Shown: positions 50,579-58,368 of the stretch, piece by piece | How positions within the stretch are numbered: position 1 is the first letter of the stretch | Layout of the letters: the number at the start of each line of letters is the position of its first letter | Assembly: GCA_019244045.1 (NCBI GenBank) | Contig: JAFATF010000710.1 | Location: 1-58,400 of the forward strand | DNA: 58,400 nucleotides | Direction of reading: 5' to 3' | From: Acidobacteriota bacterium | Lineage (GTDB): Bacteria; Acidobacteriota; Terriglobia; Terriglobales; Acidobacteriaceae | The notes under the pieces: model-generated | The model's database searches: none | What the model was told of the DNA's origin: nothing | Seen by the model: the letters and a program-made list of their open reading frames with translations, nothing else | Translations under genes and position numbers: made by a program

Positions 50579-50584
50579 ATTCTA
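50579..50584 (-). promoter_or_regulatory. Extended -10 of the SRP RNA gene
   Basis: TAGAAT preceded by TGT (TGn extended -10) on the minus strand, six to seven bases upstream of the SRP RNA 5' end. The -35 is weak. Confidence 0.5.
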
Positions 50585-50664
50585 ACAAACTGGTGTGACC
50601 TCCGATTGTTTTACTCCCGACGAACGCTTCCCTTCTCTCCTCAACTATCGAACAATAAGCAGGA

Positions 50665-52842
50665 ATGCCGTCGGCAGCAAAATCGAACACCCTATGGGCG
50701 GTCGAGCGCTATTTTGAGGTCATGCTGTACCTGATGGTACTCAGTGGCTTCGCTACCTTGGCCGAGACGGGACAGCTCGACCCGAGCAGCGTGCTGCTGG
50801 TCATAGCTACGCTCACTCTGCGCGGATATTTGCTCATCGCGCAAACCGAATTTGTCATCCCCGAGCAGTGGACGAATTACTTAATATTGCTTCTTGCCTC
50901 CTGGTACTGTGCCGACCTATTTTGGATTTCGGGCAAGTTCCTCGTGGCGACCGTTCACCTGATTTTGGCCTTACTGGTGATTAGACTTTTCACGGCCCGT
51001 CGCGACCGGGATTTTGTCCTTCTCGCCATTCTGGCTTTTGGGCTGGTACTGGCAGCCTCCGTATTGACGGTCGACAGCACATTTCTCATCGGATTTAGCG
51101 GTTTCCTTCTGAGCACGGTGGCTACCTTTATTTTGTTCGACATGCGTCGCTCCGCGGACGCGGCCCTAATCCATGCTCGCGAAAAGGTAGGCCGCTCGGC
51201 TGCGCACCAGATGAGCACCGCGCTCGCTCGATTGATCCCAGTGCTGGCACTTACGATTTTTTTGATGACGCTAGCCATCTTCTTTGTTCTGCCGCGCCTT
51301 TCCGCCGGATACCTGAGCGCGTATGCCTCTCCGGCAGGGCTGTCGACTGCATTCAGCGACCGGGTTGAACTGGGAAGGCTGGGAGAGGTTCAGCAATCCA
51401 GTTCCGTAGTAATGCACGTTGAGATCACTGGAGATAAGAAGGGCGCCTACTCGCAACTGTTGTGGCGTGGCGTTGCCCTGAACCAATTTGACGGGAGCAC
51501 CTGGTCAAACAATGAGCGGCAGGTTATCCTGCCCCGGGGCTCGGATGGTCGCTTCACTCCTCTACTGGGAGACCATCCTGGCCATCGCCGCCCGATTGAA
51601 TACCGCGTGGTCGTGGAACCGTTGGGCACGAATGTTTTTTTCCTGGCGGCGCGGCCGCGCTGGCTGGAGGGCGCATACCACATGGTCACAACCGACGCGG
51701 CCGGGGCGCTTTATGATCTCGATCGTGAGCATCCCATTGGCTTATACCAAGCTGCCTCCGATCTGATCACGCCCTTGGCAAGCGAGTTACACGTGGGCGC
51801 GGGACTGGCCAAGACAAACGCTTCCAGCAGTCTTTCCCGAGAACTGATGAGCGCTCTTCAGCTGCCTGGGCTCGATCCGCGGATTGGGAATCTTGCTCGG
51901 GAGGTCACCGCCAAGTCACACAACGATTACGAGCGCGCTGCCGCAATCGAACAATATCTGCGAGCTCGCTATCGCTACACGCTGGACTTAGGACACGTAC
52001 AGCCGAAAGACCCGATTGCCTACTTCCTGTTCGAGCGCAAGAGGGGTCATTGCGAATACTTCGCTTCCGCCATGGCCGTTATGTTGCGTACCCTGGGAAT
52101 TCCTTCCCGCATCGTGAATGGCTTCCGGGGCGGCGACTTCAACGATATCACCTCTCAATATGTCGTGCGCATGCGCAATGCGCACTCCTGGGTGGAAGCC
52201 TATCTAGCAGATGACGGCTGGATCAGTTTTGATCCCACGCCAGCAAACAATCTTCTCAATCATGGTCGGCCCAGCCGCATTCTCCTTTATCTCGATGCTG
52301 CCGCTTCCTTTTGGCGGGAGTGGCTCATCAACTACGATTTTCAGCATCAGAGAGTGCTCGGCCAACAAGCGACCAGTTCGTCACACCACGTTTTCGAGTA
52401 CACCAGAGCCTGGGGGCAAGAACAGTACGATGTTCTGCTTGCTTGGGCCCGCCGGCTCCGTCGGGATATGACCACAGCCCCGAAAAAGTGGGGCCGCATC
52501 GCTGTCGCTCTCCTGTTCGAGCTTCTCGTCGGTCTCAAGGGAGGCGCCCTTGTGTGCAAAAGCAGCGTCCTGCGGCGGGCGCTCCGGCCCGAGCGAGCGC
52601 CGCGAAACTCGGCTACCCTTTGGTACGAGCGTATGACGCGCACGCTAGCTCGACGTGGCTGGCGCAAGCTCCCCGCGCAAACACCCACTGAATTTGCCCG
52701 CTCGATTCACGAGGCGGAGCTCAACAGAGCGGTAACAGAGTTTACCGCTCGCTATGAAAAGGCGCGTTTCGCTGAATCGATGGATGATGCCCGGCGCCTG
52801 CCTGAACTTTACCAGGCACTTAGCAGCAGACGACGCGACTAA
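50665..52842 (+). CDS. TgpA-like membrane transglutaminase
   Basis: 725 residues. About six N-terminal helices (to about 215) form the DUF3488/TgpA_N part. A large extracytoplasmic region follows, with a transglutaminase-like domain around 400-530 whose triad is Cys463 (RGHCEYFASAMAVMLRTLG), His507 (NAHSWVEAYL) and Asp523 (WISFDPTP). A helix at about 610-630 and a cytoplasmic tail with a DUF4129-like region (FARSIHEAELNRAVTEFTARY) end it. In Pseudomonas aeruginosa TgpA is essential and periplasmic. It is often encoded beside a MoxR ATPase and a DUF58 protein, but neither is visible here. Substrate unknown. The ATG at 50665 is 35 bases after a weak GCAGGA. Confidence 0.87.
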   Translation: MPSAAKSNTLWAVERYFEVMLYLMVLSGFATLAETGQLDPSSVLLVIATLTLRGYLLIAQTEFVIPEQWTNYLILLLASWYCADLFWISGKFLVATVHLILALLVIRLFTARRDRDFVLLAILAFGLVLAASVLTVDSTFLIGFSGFLLSTVATFILFDMRRSADAALIHAREKVGRSAAHQMSTALARLIPVLALTIFLMTLAIFFVLPRLSAGYLSAYASPAGLSTAFSDRVELGRLGEVQQSSSVVMHVEITGDKKGAYSQLLWRGVALNQFDGSTWSNNERQVILPRGSDGRFTPLLGDHPGHRRPIEYRVVVEPLGTNVFFLAARPRWLEGAYHMVTTDAAGALYDLDREHPIGLYQAASDLITPLASELHVGAGLAKTNASSSLSRELMSALQLPGLDPRIGNLAREVTAKSHNDYERAAAIEQYLRARYRYTLDLGHVQPKDPIAYFLFERKRGHCEYFASAMAVMLRTLGIPSRIVNGFRGGDFNDITSQYVVRMRNAHSWVEAYLADDGWISFDPTPANNLLNHGRPSRILLYLDAAASFWREWLINYDFQHQRVLGQQATSSSHHVFEYTRAWGQEQYDVLLAWARRLRRDMTTAPKKWGRIAVALLFELLVGLKGGALVCKSSVLRRALRPERAPRNSATLWYERMTRTLARRGWRKLPAQTPTEFARSIHEAELNRAVTEFTARYEKARFAESMDDARRLPELYQALSSRRRD

Positions 52843-52885
52843 GAGCATGAGAGAGGCTAGGCTTTTACTCCTCAAATCAGGCAGA

Positions 52886-53518
52886 TCAAAAAATGAAAAT
52901 CAGACCTCCCGTGACCAGCAGGTTATGTTGGTGGCTCTTGCCCGTGTTGACGTTCAGCGGTAACTCTCCCGAATAAAAATCGCGCACACCCGCGCGAAAC
53001 CCGAAGCGTTTCCACGGTCGTAGGTCCAAACCAGCTGCCCCTTGGGCAACGGCGCCATTCTTCGTCTTTGGTCCAGGATTAATGCCGCCAGAAACCAGCG
53101 TGTTGCTGATGGTCCAGTGACCAAGACCACCACCTCCGCTGACCCAGAGCTGTAGCGCATTTTCGGCGAAAAAGCGCACCCGCGCCGCCGGGGTCAGAAA
53201 CAGAGAAGAATAGGCCTTGGGTACCGCCCCATTGCCCGACTGCAACTCCTGGTCTGGATTTCTGACCAGGGGCATCTCCGCATCGAGAGCAACCGAGCCG
53301 CGGCGTGCTAGGTGGCGCGCGTAATCGAGTTCCCAGAGCGTTCCACTCCGAAAACTAACTACGTTGTTGGTTAGCGGAATCGGCCCCGTCCTGATGCTCT
53401 GATCGGGAATTAAGCTGCGGCCAACACCGCCGACAATTTCATTTTTCTGGGCAGCAGCACCTGTCGCGATTGCCGCCAAGATGGTAAGCAATGCGAACCT
53501 GCGGCTTTTCCCCGCCAT
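52886..53518 (-). CDS. Outer-membrane beta-barrel protein
   Basis: 210 residues with a signal peptide (AGKSRRFALLTILAAIATGAAA) and alternating hydrophobic strands: SGTLWELDYARHLA, SLFLTPAARVRFFAEN, LQLWVSGGGGLGHWTI, AAGLDLRPWKRFGFRAGVRDFY and LLVTGGLIFIF. The terminal Phe is the usual BamA recognition residue of outer-membrane barrels. The eight-strand length suits a small OmpA/PagP-like or outer-membrane-beta-barrel family protein. Function unknown. GGAGGGG precedes the ATG at a good distance. It is convergent with the transglutaminase gene. Confidence 0.78.
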   Translation of the reverse strand: MAGKSRRFALLTILAAIATGAAAQKNEIVGGVGRSLIPDQSIRTGPIPLTNNVVSFRSGTLWELDYARHLARRGSVALDAEMPLVRNPDQELQSGNGAVPKAYSSLFLTPAARVRFFAENALQLWVSGGGGLGHWTISNTLVSGGINPGPKTKNGAVAQGAAGLDLRPWKRFGFRAGVRDFYSGELPLNVNTGKSHQHNLLVTGGLIFIF

Positions 53519-53608
53519 TACCCCTCCGACCCAAGTCTCGGACCACAGCGTAGGGTATCACGCGCAATCCCGTTTCAGAGGAGCTCCGTGGCCACTCCCG
53601 CGCGATGT

Positions 53609-53614
53609 TAGAAT
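53609..53614 (+). promoter_or_regulatory. Extended -10 next to the rimO start
   Basis: TGTTAGAAT (same nine bases as at the SRP RNA gene) with the hexamer ending 11 bases before the ATG at 53626. It supports the ATG at 53626 over the one at 53605, which lies upstream of the hexamer. Confidence 0.4.
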
Positions 53615-53625
53615 CAAAGCATTCC

Positions 53626-55134
53626 ATGTCGAGTACACTCCTGACCGCAGAAATTCCAGATCAGCTGGACGAGAGAAAACATTCGCAGAGACCTAAAAAG
53701 ATCGGCTTTGTCAGCCTCGGCTGTCCGAAAAATCTTGTTGATAGCGAAGTAATGATGGGTCTGCTGAAGCAAGCTGGCGCAGAACTGACCAGCAACGCCG
53801 AAGAAGCCGACGTCATCGTCGTCAATACTTGTTCGTTTATCGATTGTGCCAAGCGCGAATCGGTAGACACGATCCTAGAGATGGCTCGCCTTAAAGCCCA
53901 AGGAAGGGCGCGAAAATTAGTGGTAGCGGGGTGTTTGGTCGAGCGCTATCGCGATGAGATTCAGAAGAATATCCCTGAAGTGGATGCTGTCATCGGAACC
54001 GGCGAACTCGCGCGTATCCTCGCCGCCACCGATCTTGCAGGAACCAACTCGCCTCACAAGAACCTGCAGGAGCAGAGATCGCCATTTGTGATTCTGCCTT
54101 CGCGGCCAGAAGCTGAGGCGCGTTGGGCGCAGGGACGCTTTTCACGCACGACCTGGGATGGAGCCAGCTCCGAGCTGCCGACCTATCTTTACAACGAGAC
54201 TACGCCGCGAATGCTAACCACGCCAAAGTATTGCGCCTACATCAAGATTGCCGAAGGTTGCGACCACCCTTGCAGCTTTTGCATCATTCCGCAGCTGCGA
54301 GGCAAATTTCGGTCGCGAGCCATGGCGTCCGTCATGGCGGAGGCGGAGCGGTTGGTCTGCTCGGGGGTGCGCGAAATCACGCTGGTCGGCCAGGATACAA
54401 CCTGCTACGGCGAAGATCTTGGCCTCGAAGACGGGCTGGCCTTCCTGCTCAAGCAATTGGCGGCCATTACCGATCTGCAATGGATTCGATTCCTGTACGC
54501 TTATCCCAATAAGATTACCCCGCGTTTGCTCGAAACCATCGCGAAATACGAAAACATCTGCTCCTATATCGATGTTCCACTGCAGCATGCTTCCCCTTCG
54601 ATTCTAAGAAGAATGAAACGCGGTGGCGGGGCAGAGGTTTTTCTGCGTTCCATAGAGCGAATGCGGCGCATTATCCCAAACCTCGTGTTACGGACCTCAT
54701 TCATCGTGGGATTCCCGGGAGAGAGTGAGCCGGAGTTCGAGCAGCTATGCGATTTCGTCCGCCACGCTGAGTTCGACTGGATGGGAACATTCGCTTACTC
54801 GGATGAAGAAGGTGCGGCCGCCTATTCCCTCGACGGAAAACTGCCGGCCGCAGAAATCGGCCGCCGGCGCAAGGAGCTGTTGCGAGTACAACGGCAGGTC
54901 AGCCGCAAGAAGAAGAAGGCCCTGGTCGGGAAAAAGTTCAGGTTGCTTCTAGAAGGACCTTCTCTCGAAACCGCGCTGTTACTCGAAGGACGAACTGAGA
55001 TGCACGCGCCTGATATCGATGGCAAGGTTTTCATAAATGACGTTCCTGAGGGTCGGTCCATTGTCGCGGGGGAGTTCTTCGACGCGAGAATTACCGCAGC
55101 TCACGATTATGATCTGATTGCAGAAATCCTCTGA
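53626..55134 (+). CDS. rimO: Ribosomal protein S12 methylthiotransferase
   Basis: 502 residues. RimO is a radical SAM enzyme that methylthiolates Asp89 of S12. The N-terminal UPF0004 domain has IGFVSLGCPKNLVDSEVMM, VVNTCSFIDCAKRESVDT and VVAGCLVERY with three Fe-S cysteines. The radical SAM site is IKIAEGCDHPCSFCIIPQLRG with CxxxCxxC, followed by a TRAM domain (about 430-500). CPKNLVDSE distinguishes RimO from MiaB. The protein has a longer N-terminus and a middle insert (about 135-190) compared with E. coli RimO. It heads the group yacG, pgpA, propeller protein, cinA, thpR. Start ATG 53626; an upstream ATG at 53605 is possible. Confidence 0.93.
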   Translation: MSSTLLTAEIPDQLDERKHSQRPKKIGFVSLGCPKNLVDSEVMMGLLKQAGAELTSNAEEADVIVVNTCSFIDCAKRESVDTILEMARLKAQGRARKLVVAGCLVERYRDEIQKNIPEVDAVIGTGELARILAATDLAGTNSPHKNLQEQRSPFVILPSRPEAEARWAQGRFSRTTWDGASSELPTYLYNETTPRMLTTPKYCAYIKIAEGCDHPCSFCIIPQLRGKFRSRAMASVMAEAERLVCSGVREITLVGQDTTCYGEDLGLEDGLAFLLKQLAAITDLQWIRFLYAYPNKITPRLLETIAKYENICSYIDVPLQHASPSILRRMKRGGGAEVFLRSIERMRRIIPNLVLRTSFIVGFPGESEPEFEQLCDFVRHAEFDWMGTFAYSDEEGAAAYSLDGKLPAAEIGRRRKELLRVQRQVSRKKKKALVGKKFRLLLEGPSLETALLLEGRTEMHAPDIDGKVFINDVPEGRSIVAGEFFDARITAAHDYDLIAEIL

Positions 55135-55141
55135 GGCCTGC

Positions 55142-55351
55142 ATGAGCGAGCGCGCCATTAAGCTCCACTGTCCCACCTGCGGGAAACTAGTGAAGAATAC
55201 TGACGCTGAGTTTCCCTTCTGCGGCGCCCGCTGCCGTCTCATCGATTTGGGAAAATGGGCGAGCGGGCAGTACGTGATTTCGTCGCCCCTGGCGGATATC
55301 AGTGACAGCGTGCCGGAAGCGGACCCAGGGGACGAAAAAGGAGATTCTTAA
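55142..55351 (+). CDS. yacG: DNA gyrase inhibitor YacG-like zinc protein
   Basis: 69 residues. The zinc ribbon reads LHCPTCGKLV at 9-18 and FPFCGARCRLIDLGKWASG at 28-46, with four Cys in the YacG pattern CPxC...FC...RC, and RLIDLGKW is the family signature. E. coli YacG binds and inhibits gyrase. A 25-residue acidic tail ends the protein. The start is ATG 55142, seven bases after the rimO stop. The tail overlaps the presumed pgpA start by one base. The order rimO-yacG-pgpA is consistent with one operon. Confidence 0.87.
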   Translation: MSERAIKLHCPTCGKLVKNTDAEFPFCGARCRLIDLGKWASGQYVISSPLADISDSVPEADPGDEKGDS

Positions 55352-55863
55352 TCCGCCGCGCTGGCAGCAACAGCGAAGCCGGGACACCTCCCGCAGGTGC
55401 TTGGGCGTGGGCGATTGCCACGTTCTTCGGGACCGGCTCTCTGCCGATTGCTCCGGGCACTTGGGGTTCCCTCGCCGCAGGGCTTCTATGGTGGGGCATG
55501 ACGCGCTGGATTTCCAAGACGTGGCAGCCCGCGAGTGCCCTGACGCTGGCGGCACTCGCGGTTGCGTTCGGCATCCCAGCAGCTACGCGGGTGGCTCGTG
55601 AGGTCGGGCGTGCCGATCCCGGATGCGTGGTGATTGACGAAGTGGCTGGGCAGCTGATTTCGCTGATTGCCGTGCCCCTCACTTGGAAAACGTTTCTCGC
55701 GGGTTTTATACTTTTCCGAGCGTTCGACTCCACTAAACCACCGCCGGTTCGCCAGCTCGAACGGTTGCCGGAGGGCACGGGTATTGTGGTCGACGATATC
55801 GGGGCGGGTCTCTACGCATTGCTGATCATGCAAATTCTCCTGCATTACCGTGTGATCGGGTAG
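55351..55863 (+). CDS. pgpA: Phosphatidylglycerophosphatase A with unusual start codon
   Basis: PgpA removes phosphate from phosphatidylglycerophosphate, giving phosphatidylglycerol. The conserved core reads ATFFGTGSLPIAPGTWGSLAA, DPGCVVIDEVAGQLISLI, GFILFRAFDSTKPPPVRQLE and GIVVDDIGAGLYA, so N- and C-terminal parts are complete. However, the frame from the upstream stop at 55303 to the first ATG at 55498 has no ATG, GTG or TTG, and that ATG lies inside the conserved region. The likely start is ATC at 55351, seven bases after AAGGAG, in TAATC overlapping the yacG stop exactly where TAATG is usual. This implies an AUC start or a point change or sequencing error in the start codon. The gene makes about 170 residues, normal for the family. 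Confidence 0.85.
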   Translation: MRRAGSNSEAGTPPAGAWAWAIATFFGTGSLPIAPGTWGSLAAGLLWWGMTRWISKTWQPASALTLAALAVAFGIPAATRVAREVGRADPGCVVIDEVAGQLISLIAVPLTWKTFLAGFILFRAFDSTKPPPVRQLERLPEGTGIVVDDIGAGLYALLIMQILLHYRVIG

Positions 55864-55905
55864 CTCTCGCCCAATGAGGGTGATTTCGCATCCAAGTGAT
55901 TTTCC

Positions 55906-56964
55906 ATGGCTATTTCCGAACGCCTGCTCGGTAAGAAAAACGTCAATGGGCGGCCGCATATTGATGCGGTCCACCCCAATGCCGCTCTGCCCGGCGGGGA
56001 AATACGGATTACCGGAAAGGCTCTGCGGCCGCTCGAGCTGCGCCGCCCACGAGTGCAATTCGGCGATGTCGAAGGATCAGTCTTGATTAGTGCGGATGAT
56101 TTTCTCGTGGCGCGAGTGCCGGAAGGCGCCGTTTCCGGTCCGGTCGTAGTCTCGACCAATGGTCACGTCAGCAATCCACATCAGGTTAAGGTTGCCGTGC
56201 CCCTTGCCGATAATGTGCATCCCGTTAGCAATCCCGCCTTAGATGCTGAGGGCAATATTTATGTAACCTTTTCAGGAACTCGCGGCCAAAAAGTGCCCAT
56301 CGCGATCTTCAAGATTGATACCAACTACAACTCCAAGCCGTTCCTGGCGGACATGATGAACGCGACCTCCATAGCCTTTGACCGAGAAGGGCAGATGTAC
56401 GTTTCGTCGCGCTACGACGGTACCGTCTATCGCGTGGCTCCGAATGGGAGCATGGCGTCCTACGCCGAAGGTATGGGTATTGCTACCGGCATTGCCTTTG
56501 ATCGCGACCAGAATCTATACGTCGGCGACCGCAGCGGAACGATTTTCAAGATTAGCCGTGACCGGCAGATCTTCGTGTTCGCAACCTTGGAGGCCAGTGT
56601 ATCGGCCTATCACCTCGCCTTCTCCCCCAATGGCGATCTCTTCGTAACCGGACCCACCACCTCCAGTTTCGATTGTGTCTACCGGATCGACCCTCACGGC
56701 ACGGTTTCCATCTTCTACCGTGGATTAGGACGCCCCCAGGGCCTGGCGTTTGATGTAGACCGAAACCTGTATGTAGCCGCCTCCCTCGGAGGCAAACGCG
56801 GAATTGTGAAGATTACTCCCGACGGGCAGCCCTCACTTGAGGTATCGGGACAGAATCTCGTAGGCTTGGCCTTCGCACCCGCGCGTTCGGTCGTCCTTGC
56901 CACCACCAGTTCTCTCCACCGCCTGGCTTGGGACATTCAGGGCCACCACCTGCTCGTTGGCTAG
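55906..56964 (+). CDS. IPT/TIG plus NHL-like propeller protein
   Basis: 352 residues. An N-terminal IPT/TIG-like domain (about 15-95: NAALPGGEIRITGKAL, VLISADDFLVARVPEGAV) is followed by a six-bladed propeller of the SMP-30/NHL type (about 100-350): NPALDAEGNIYVTFSG, SIAFDREGQMYVSSRYDGTVY, GIAFDRDQNLYVGDRSGTIF, LAFSPNGDLFVTGPT, GLAFDVDRNLYVAASLG. It has no signal peptide or TM helix. IPT domains usually occur in exported proteins, so either it is cytoplasmic or its leader is atypical. It lies between pgpA and cinA. Function unknown; no lactonase residues can be named. Start ATG 55906. Confidence 0.75.
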   Translation: MAISERLLGKKNVNGRPHIDAVHPNAALPGGEIRITGKALRPLELRRPRVQFGDVEGSVLISADDFLVARVPEGAVSGPVVVSTNGHVSNPHQVKVAVPLADNVHPVSNPALDAEGNIYVTFSGTRGQKVPIAIFKIDTNYNSKPFLADMMNATSIAFDREGQMYVSSRYDGTVYRVAPNGSMASYAEGMGIATGIAFDRDQNLYVGDRSGTIFKISRDRQIFVFATLEASVSAYHLAFSPNGDLFVTGPTTSSFDCVYRIDPHGTVSIFYRGLGRPQGLAFDVDRNLYVAASLGGKRGIVKITPDGQPSLEVSGQNLVGLAFAPARSVVLATTSSLHRLAWDIQGHHLLVG

Positions 56965-57034
56965 TCGTTTTCCACGCCCAAGCCATGGTCGCCTCCGGCC
57001 TGTGGCCGGTCTATAACTTCGCCAGACGTTCGTT

Positions 57035-57040
57035 TACACT
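57035..57040 (+). promoter_or_regulatory. -10-like hexamer next to the cinA start
   Basis: TACACT in GTTTACACTTTG, ending six bases before the GTG at 57047. It supports GTG 57047 over the TTG two codons upstream. A second TATAAC lies at 57012. Confidence 0.3.
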
Positions 57041-57046
57041 TTGAAT

Positions 57047-58291
57047 GTGAATGCCGAGATCGTCGCGGTCGGCTCGGAGCTGCTGACCCCCTTTCGCCAG
57101 GATACGAATTCTCTCTACCTCACCGAAAAGTTGAATGAGCTCGGTGTTGACGTCTCTTTCAAAACCATCGCTGGAGATGCGCGTCCGCACCTGACCTTGG
57201 TTGCCCAGACAGCTCTGTCACGCGCCGATCTTGTCATTTTTATGGGGGGGCTGGGTCCGACCGAGGACGACCTGACGCGCGAAGCCGTGGCCGAGGCTCT
57301 CGGTCTAGAACTATGGCGCGACCCGCAGATCCTCGAAAGCCTCGGGAAACGCTTCGCGGCCCGCAACATGAAGATGACGCCTAATAACGCCAAGCAGGCA
57401 GACATTCTGACCGGAGCCACGGTTCTTGCTAATTCTTCAGGAACGGCTCCCGGTCAGTGGATCTCGGGTAAATACGAGGGCCGGGAAAAGATCATCGTCC
57501 TGCTGCCCGGCCCGCCGCACGAACTGAAGAGACTTTTTGAGGAGCAGTGCATGGAGCGCCTGCGATCGAAACTGCCTCCAGCCTTTATTGCTACCCGTGT
57601 GTTGAAGGTAGCCATGATGCCTGAATCGCAGTGTGACGCTCGCGTGGCGCCCATTTACAGGCGGTTCACCGACGTGACCACGACTATTCTTGCTGGGGCG
57701 GGCGAGATCCAGCTGCACCTGAAAGCCCGGGCGCCAGAACTGCAGACGGCACAAGGACGCGTGGATCGACTAGCGGGAGAGTTGGAAGATGAGTTGGGCG
57801 ATGCGGTTTTCTCAAGCCAAGGCGAATCTCTGGAGCAAATCGTAGGTTACTTTCTGCAAATGCGCAACGCGACTCTGGCCGTGGCAGAATCGTGCACCGG
57901 GGGCCTCTTAGGGGAAAGAATAACGTCCGTGAGCGGCAGCTCCCGCTATTTTCTGGGGGGCGCCATTGTATATTCCAATCAGCTGAAAGCGGACTTCGCC
58001 AACGTGCCCGAAGAGCTGTTGAAAAAGTATGGAGCTGTGAGTCGGCTAGTCGCCGTGGCTTTAGCCGAAGGCATCCGCGAACGCTGTCATGCCACGTTAG
58101 CGCTCGGCATCACGGGTGTTGCGGGACCCTCCGGTGGAACGCCGGAGAAGCCAGTTGGGTTGGTGTTTCATGCATTGGCGCGTGAGGCGGGGACCGAGGT
58201 AGTCGAGAGGAATTTTCCGGGGGACCGCAAGCGCATCCGTTGGTTTGCGACGCAGCAAGCTTTGGATATGGTCAGAAGAAGGTTGATGTGA
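57047..58291 (+). CDS. cinA: CinA-like protein (COG1058 plus NMN deamidase domain)
   Basis: About 414 residues from the GTG at 57047. The N-terminal molybdopterin-binding-fold COG1058 domain has AEIVAVGSELLTPFRQDTNSLYL, FMGGLGPTEDDLTREAV and LLPGPPHELKRLF, and is an ADP-ribose pyrophosphatase in some species. The C-terminal domain (about 270-410) has LAVAESCTGGLLGERITSVSGSS and ITGVAGPSGGTPEKPVGLV, the NMN amidohydrolase (PncC) motifs. CinA recycles NMN and was found with competence. It precedes a gene starting like thpR; cinA-thpR(ligT)-recA is a known cluster in Thermus and Deinococcus relatives. GTG start gives the family N-terminus MNAEI. Confidence 0.92.
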   Translation: MNAEIVAVGSELLTPFRQDTNSLYLTEKLNELGVDVSFKTIAGDARPHLTLVAQTALSRADLVIFMGGLGPTEDDLTREAVAEALGLELWRDPQILESLGKRFAARNMKMTPNNAKQADILTGATVLANSSGTAPGQWISGKYEGREKIIVLLPGPPHELKRLFEEQCMERLRSKLPPAFIATRVLKVAMMPESQCDARVAPIYRRFTDVTTTILAGAGEIQLHLKARAPELQTAQGRVDRLAGELEDELGDAVFSSQGESLEQIVGYFLQMRNATLAVAESCTGGLLGERITSVSGSSRYFLGGAIVYSNQLKADFANVPEELLKKYGAVSRLVAVALAEGIRERCHATLALGITGVAGPSGGTPEKPVGLVFHALAREAGTEVVERNFPGDRKRIRWFATQQALDMVRRRLM

Positions 58292-58316
58292 TGCGAGTAC
58301 CCGCCATGCCGGTGCG

Positions 58317-58333
58317 CCTGCGAGCTTCGCAGG
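58317..58333. other. Intercistronic hairpin between cinA and thpR
   Basis: CCTGCGA and TCGCAGG form a perfect 7-bp stem with loop GCT, 25 bases after the cinA stop. There is no T run, so it may be an mRNA processing or stabilising element and not a terminator. Confidence 0.4.
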
Positions 58334-58368
58334 TTGCCTCCGCTTCACCCCAGCTGTGAGCAACCATC

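Noticed and set aside
55330-55352. Programmed -1 frameshift from yacG into pgpA at the GAAAAAGGAG stretch
   Set aside because: The run of five A is not in the phase needed for two-tRNA slippage from GAA-AAA, and an ATC start in a TAATC overlap with a well-placed AAGGAG explains the data more simply; kept only as an alternative.
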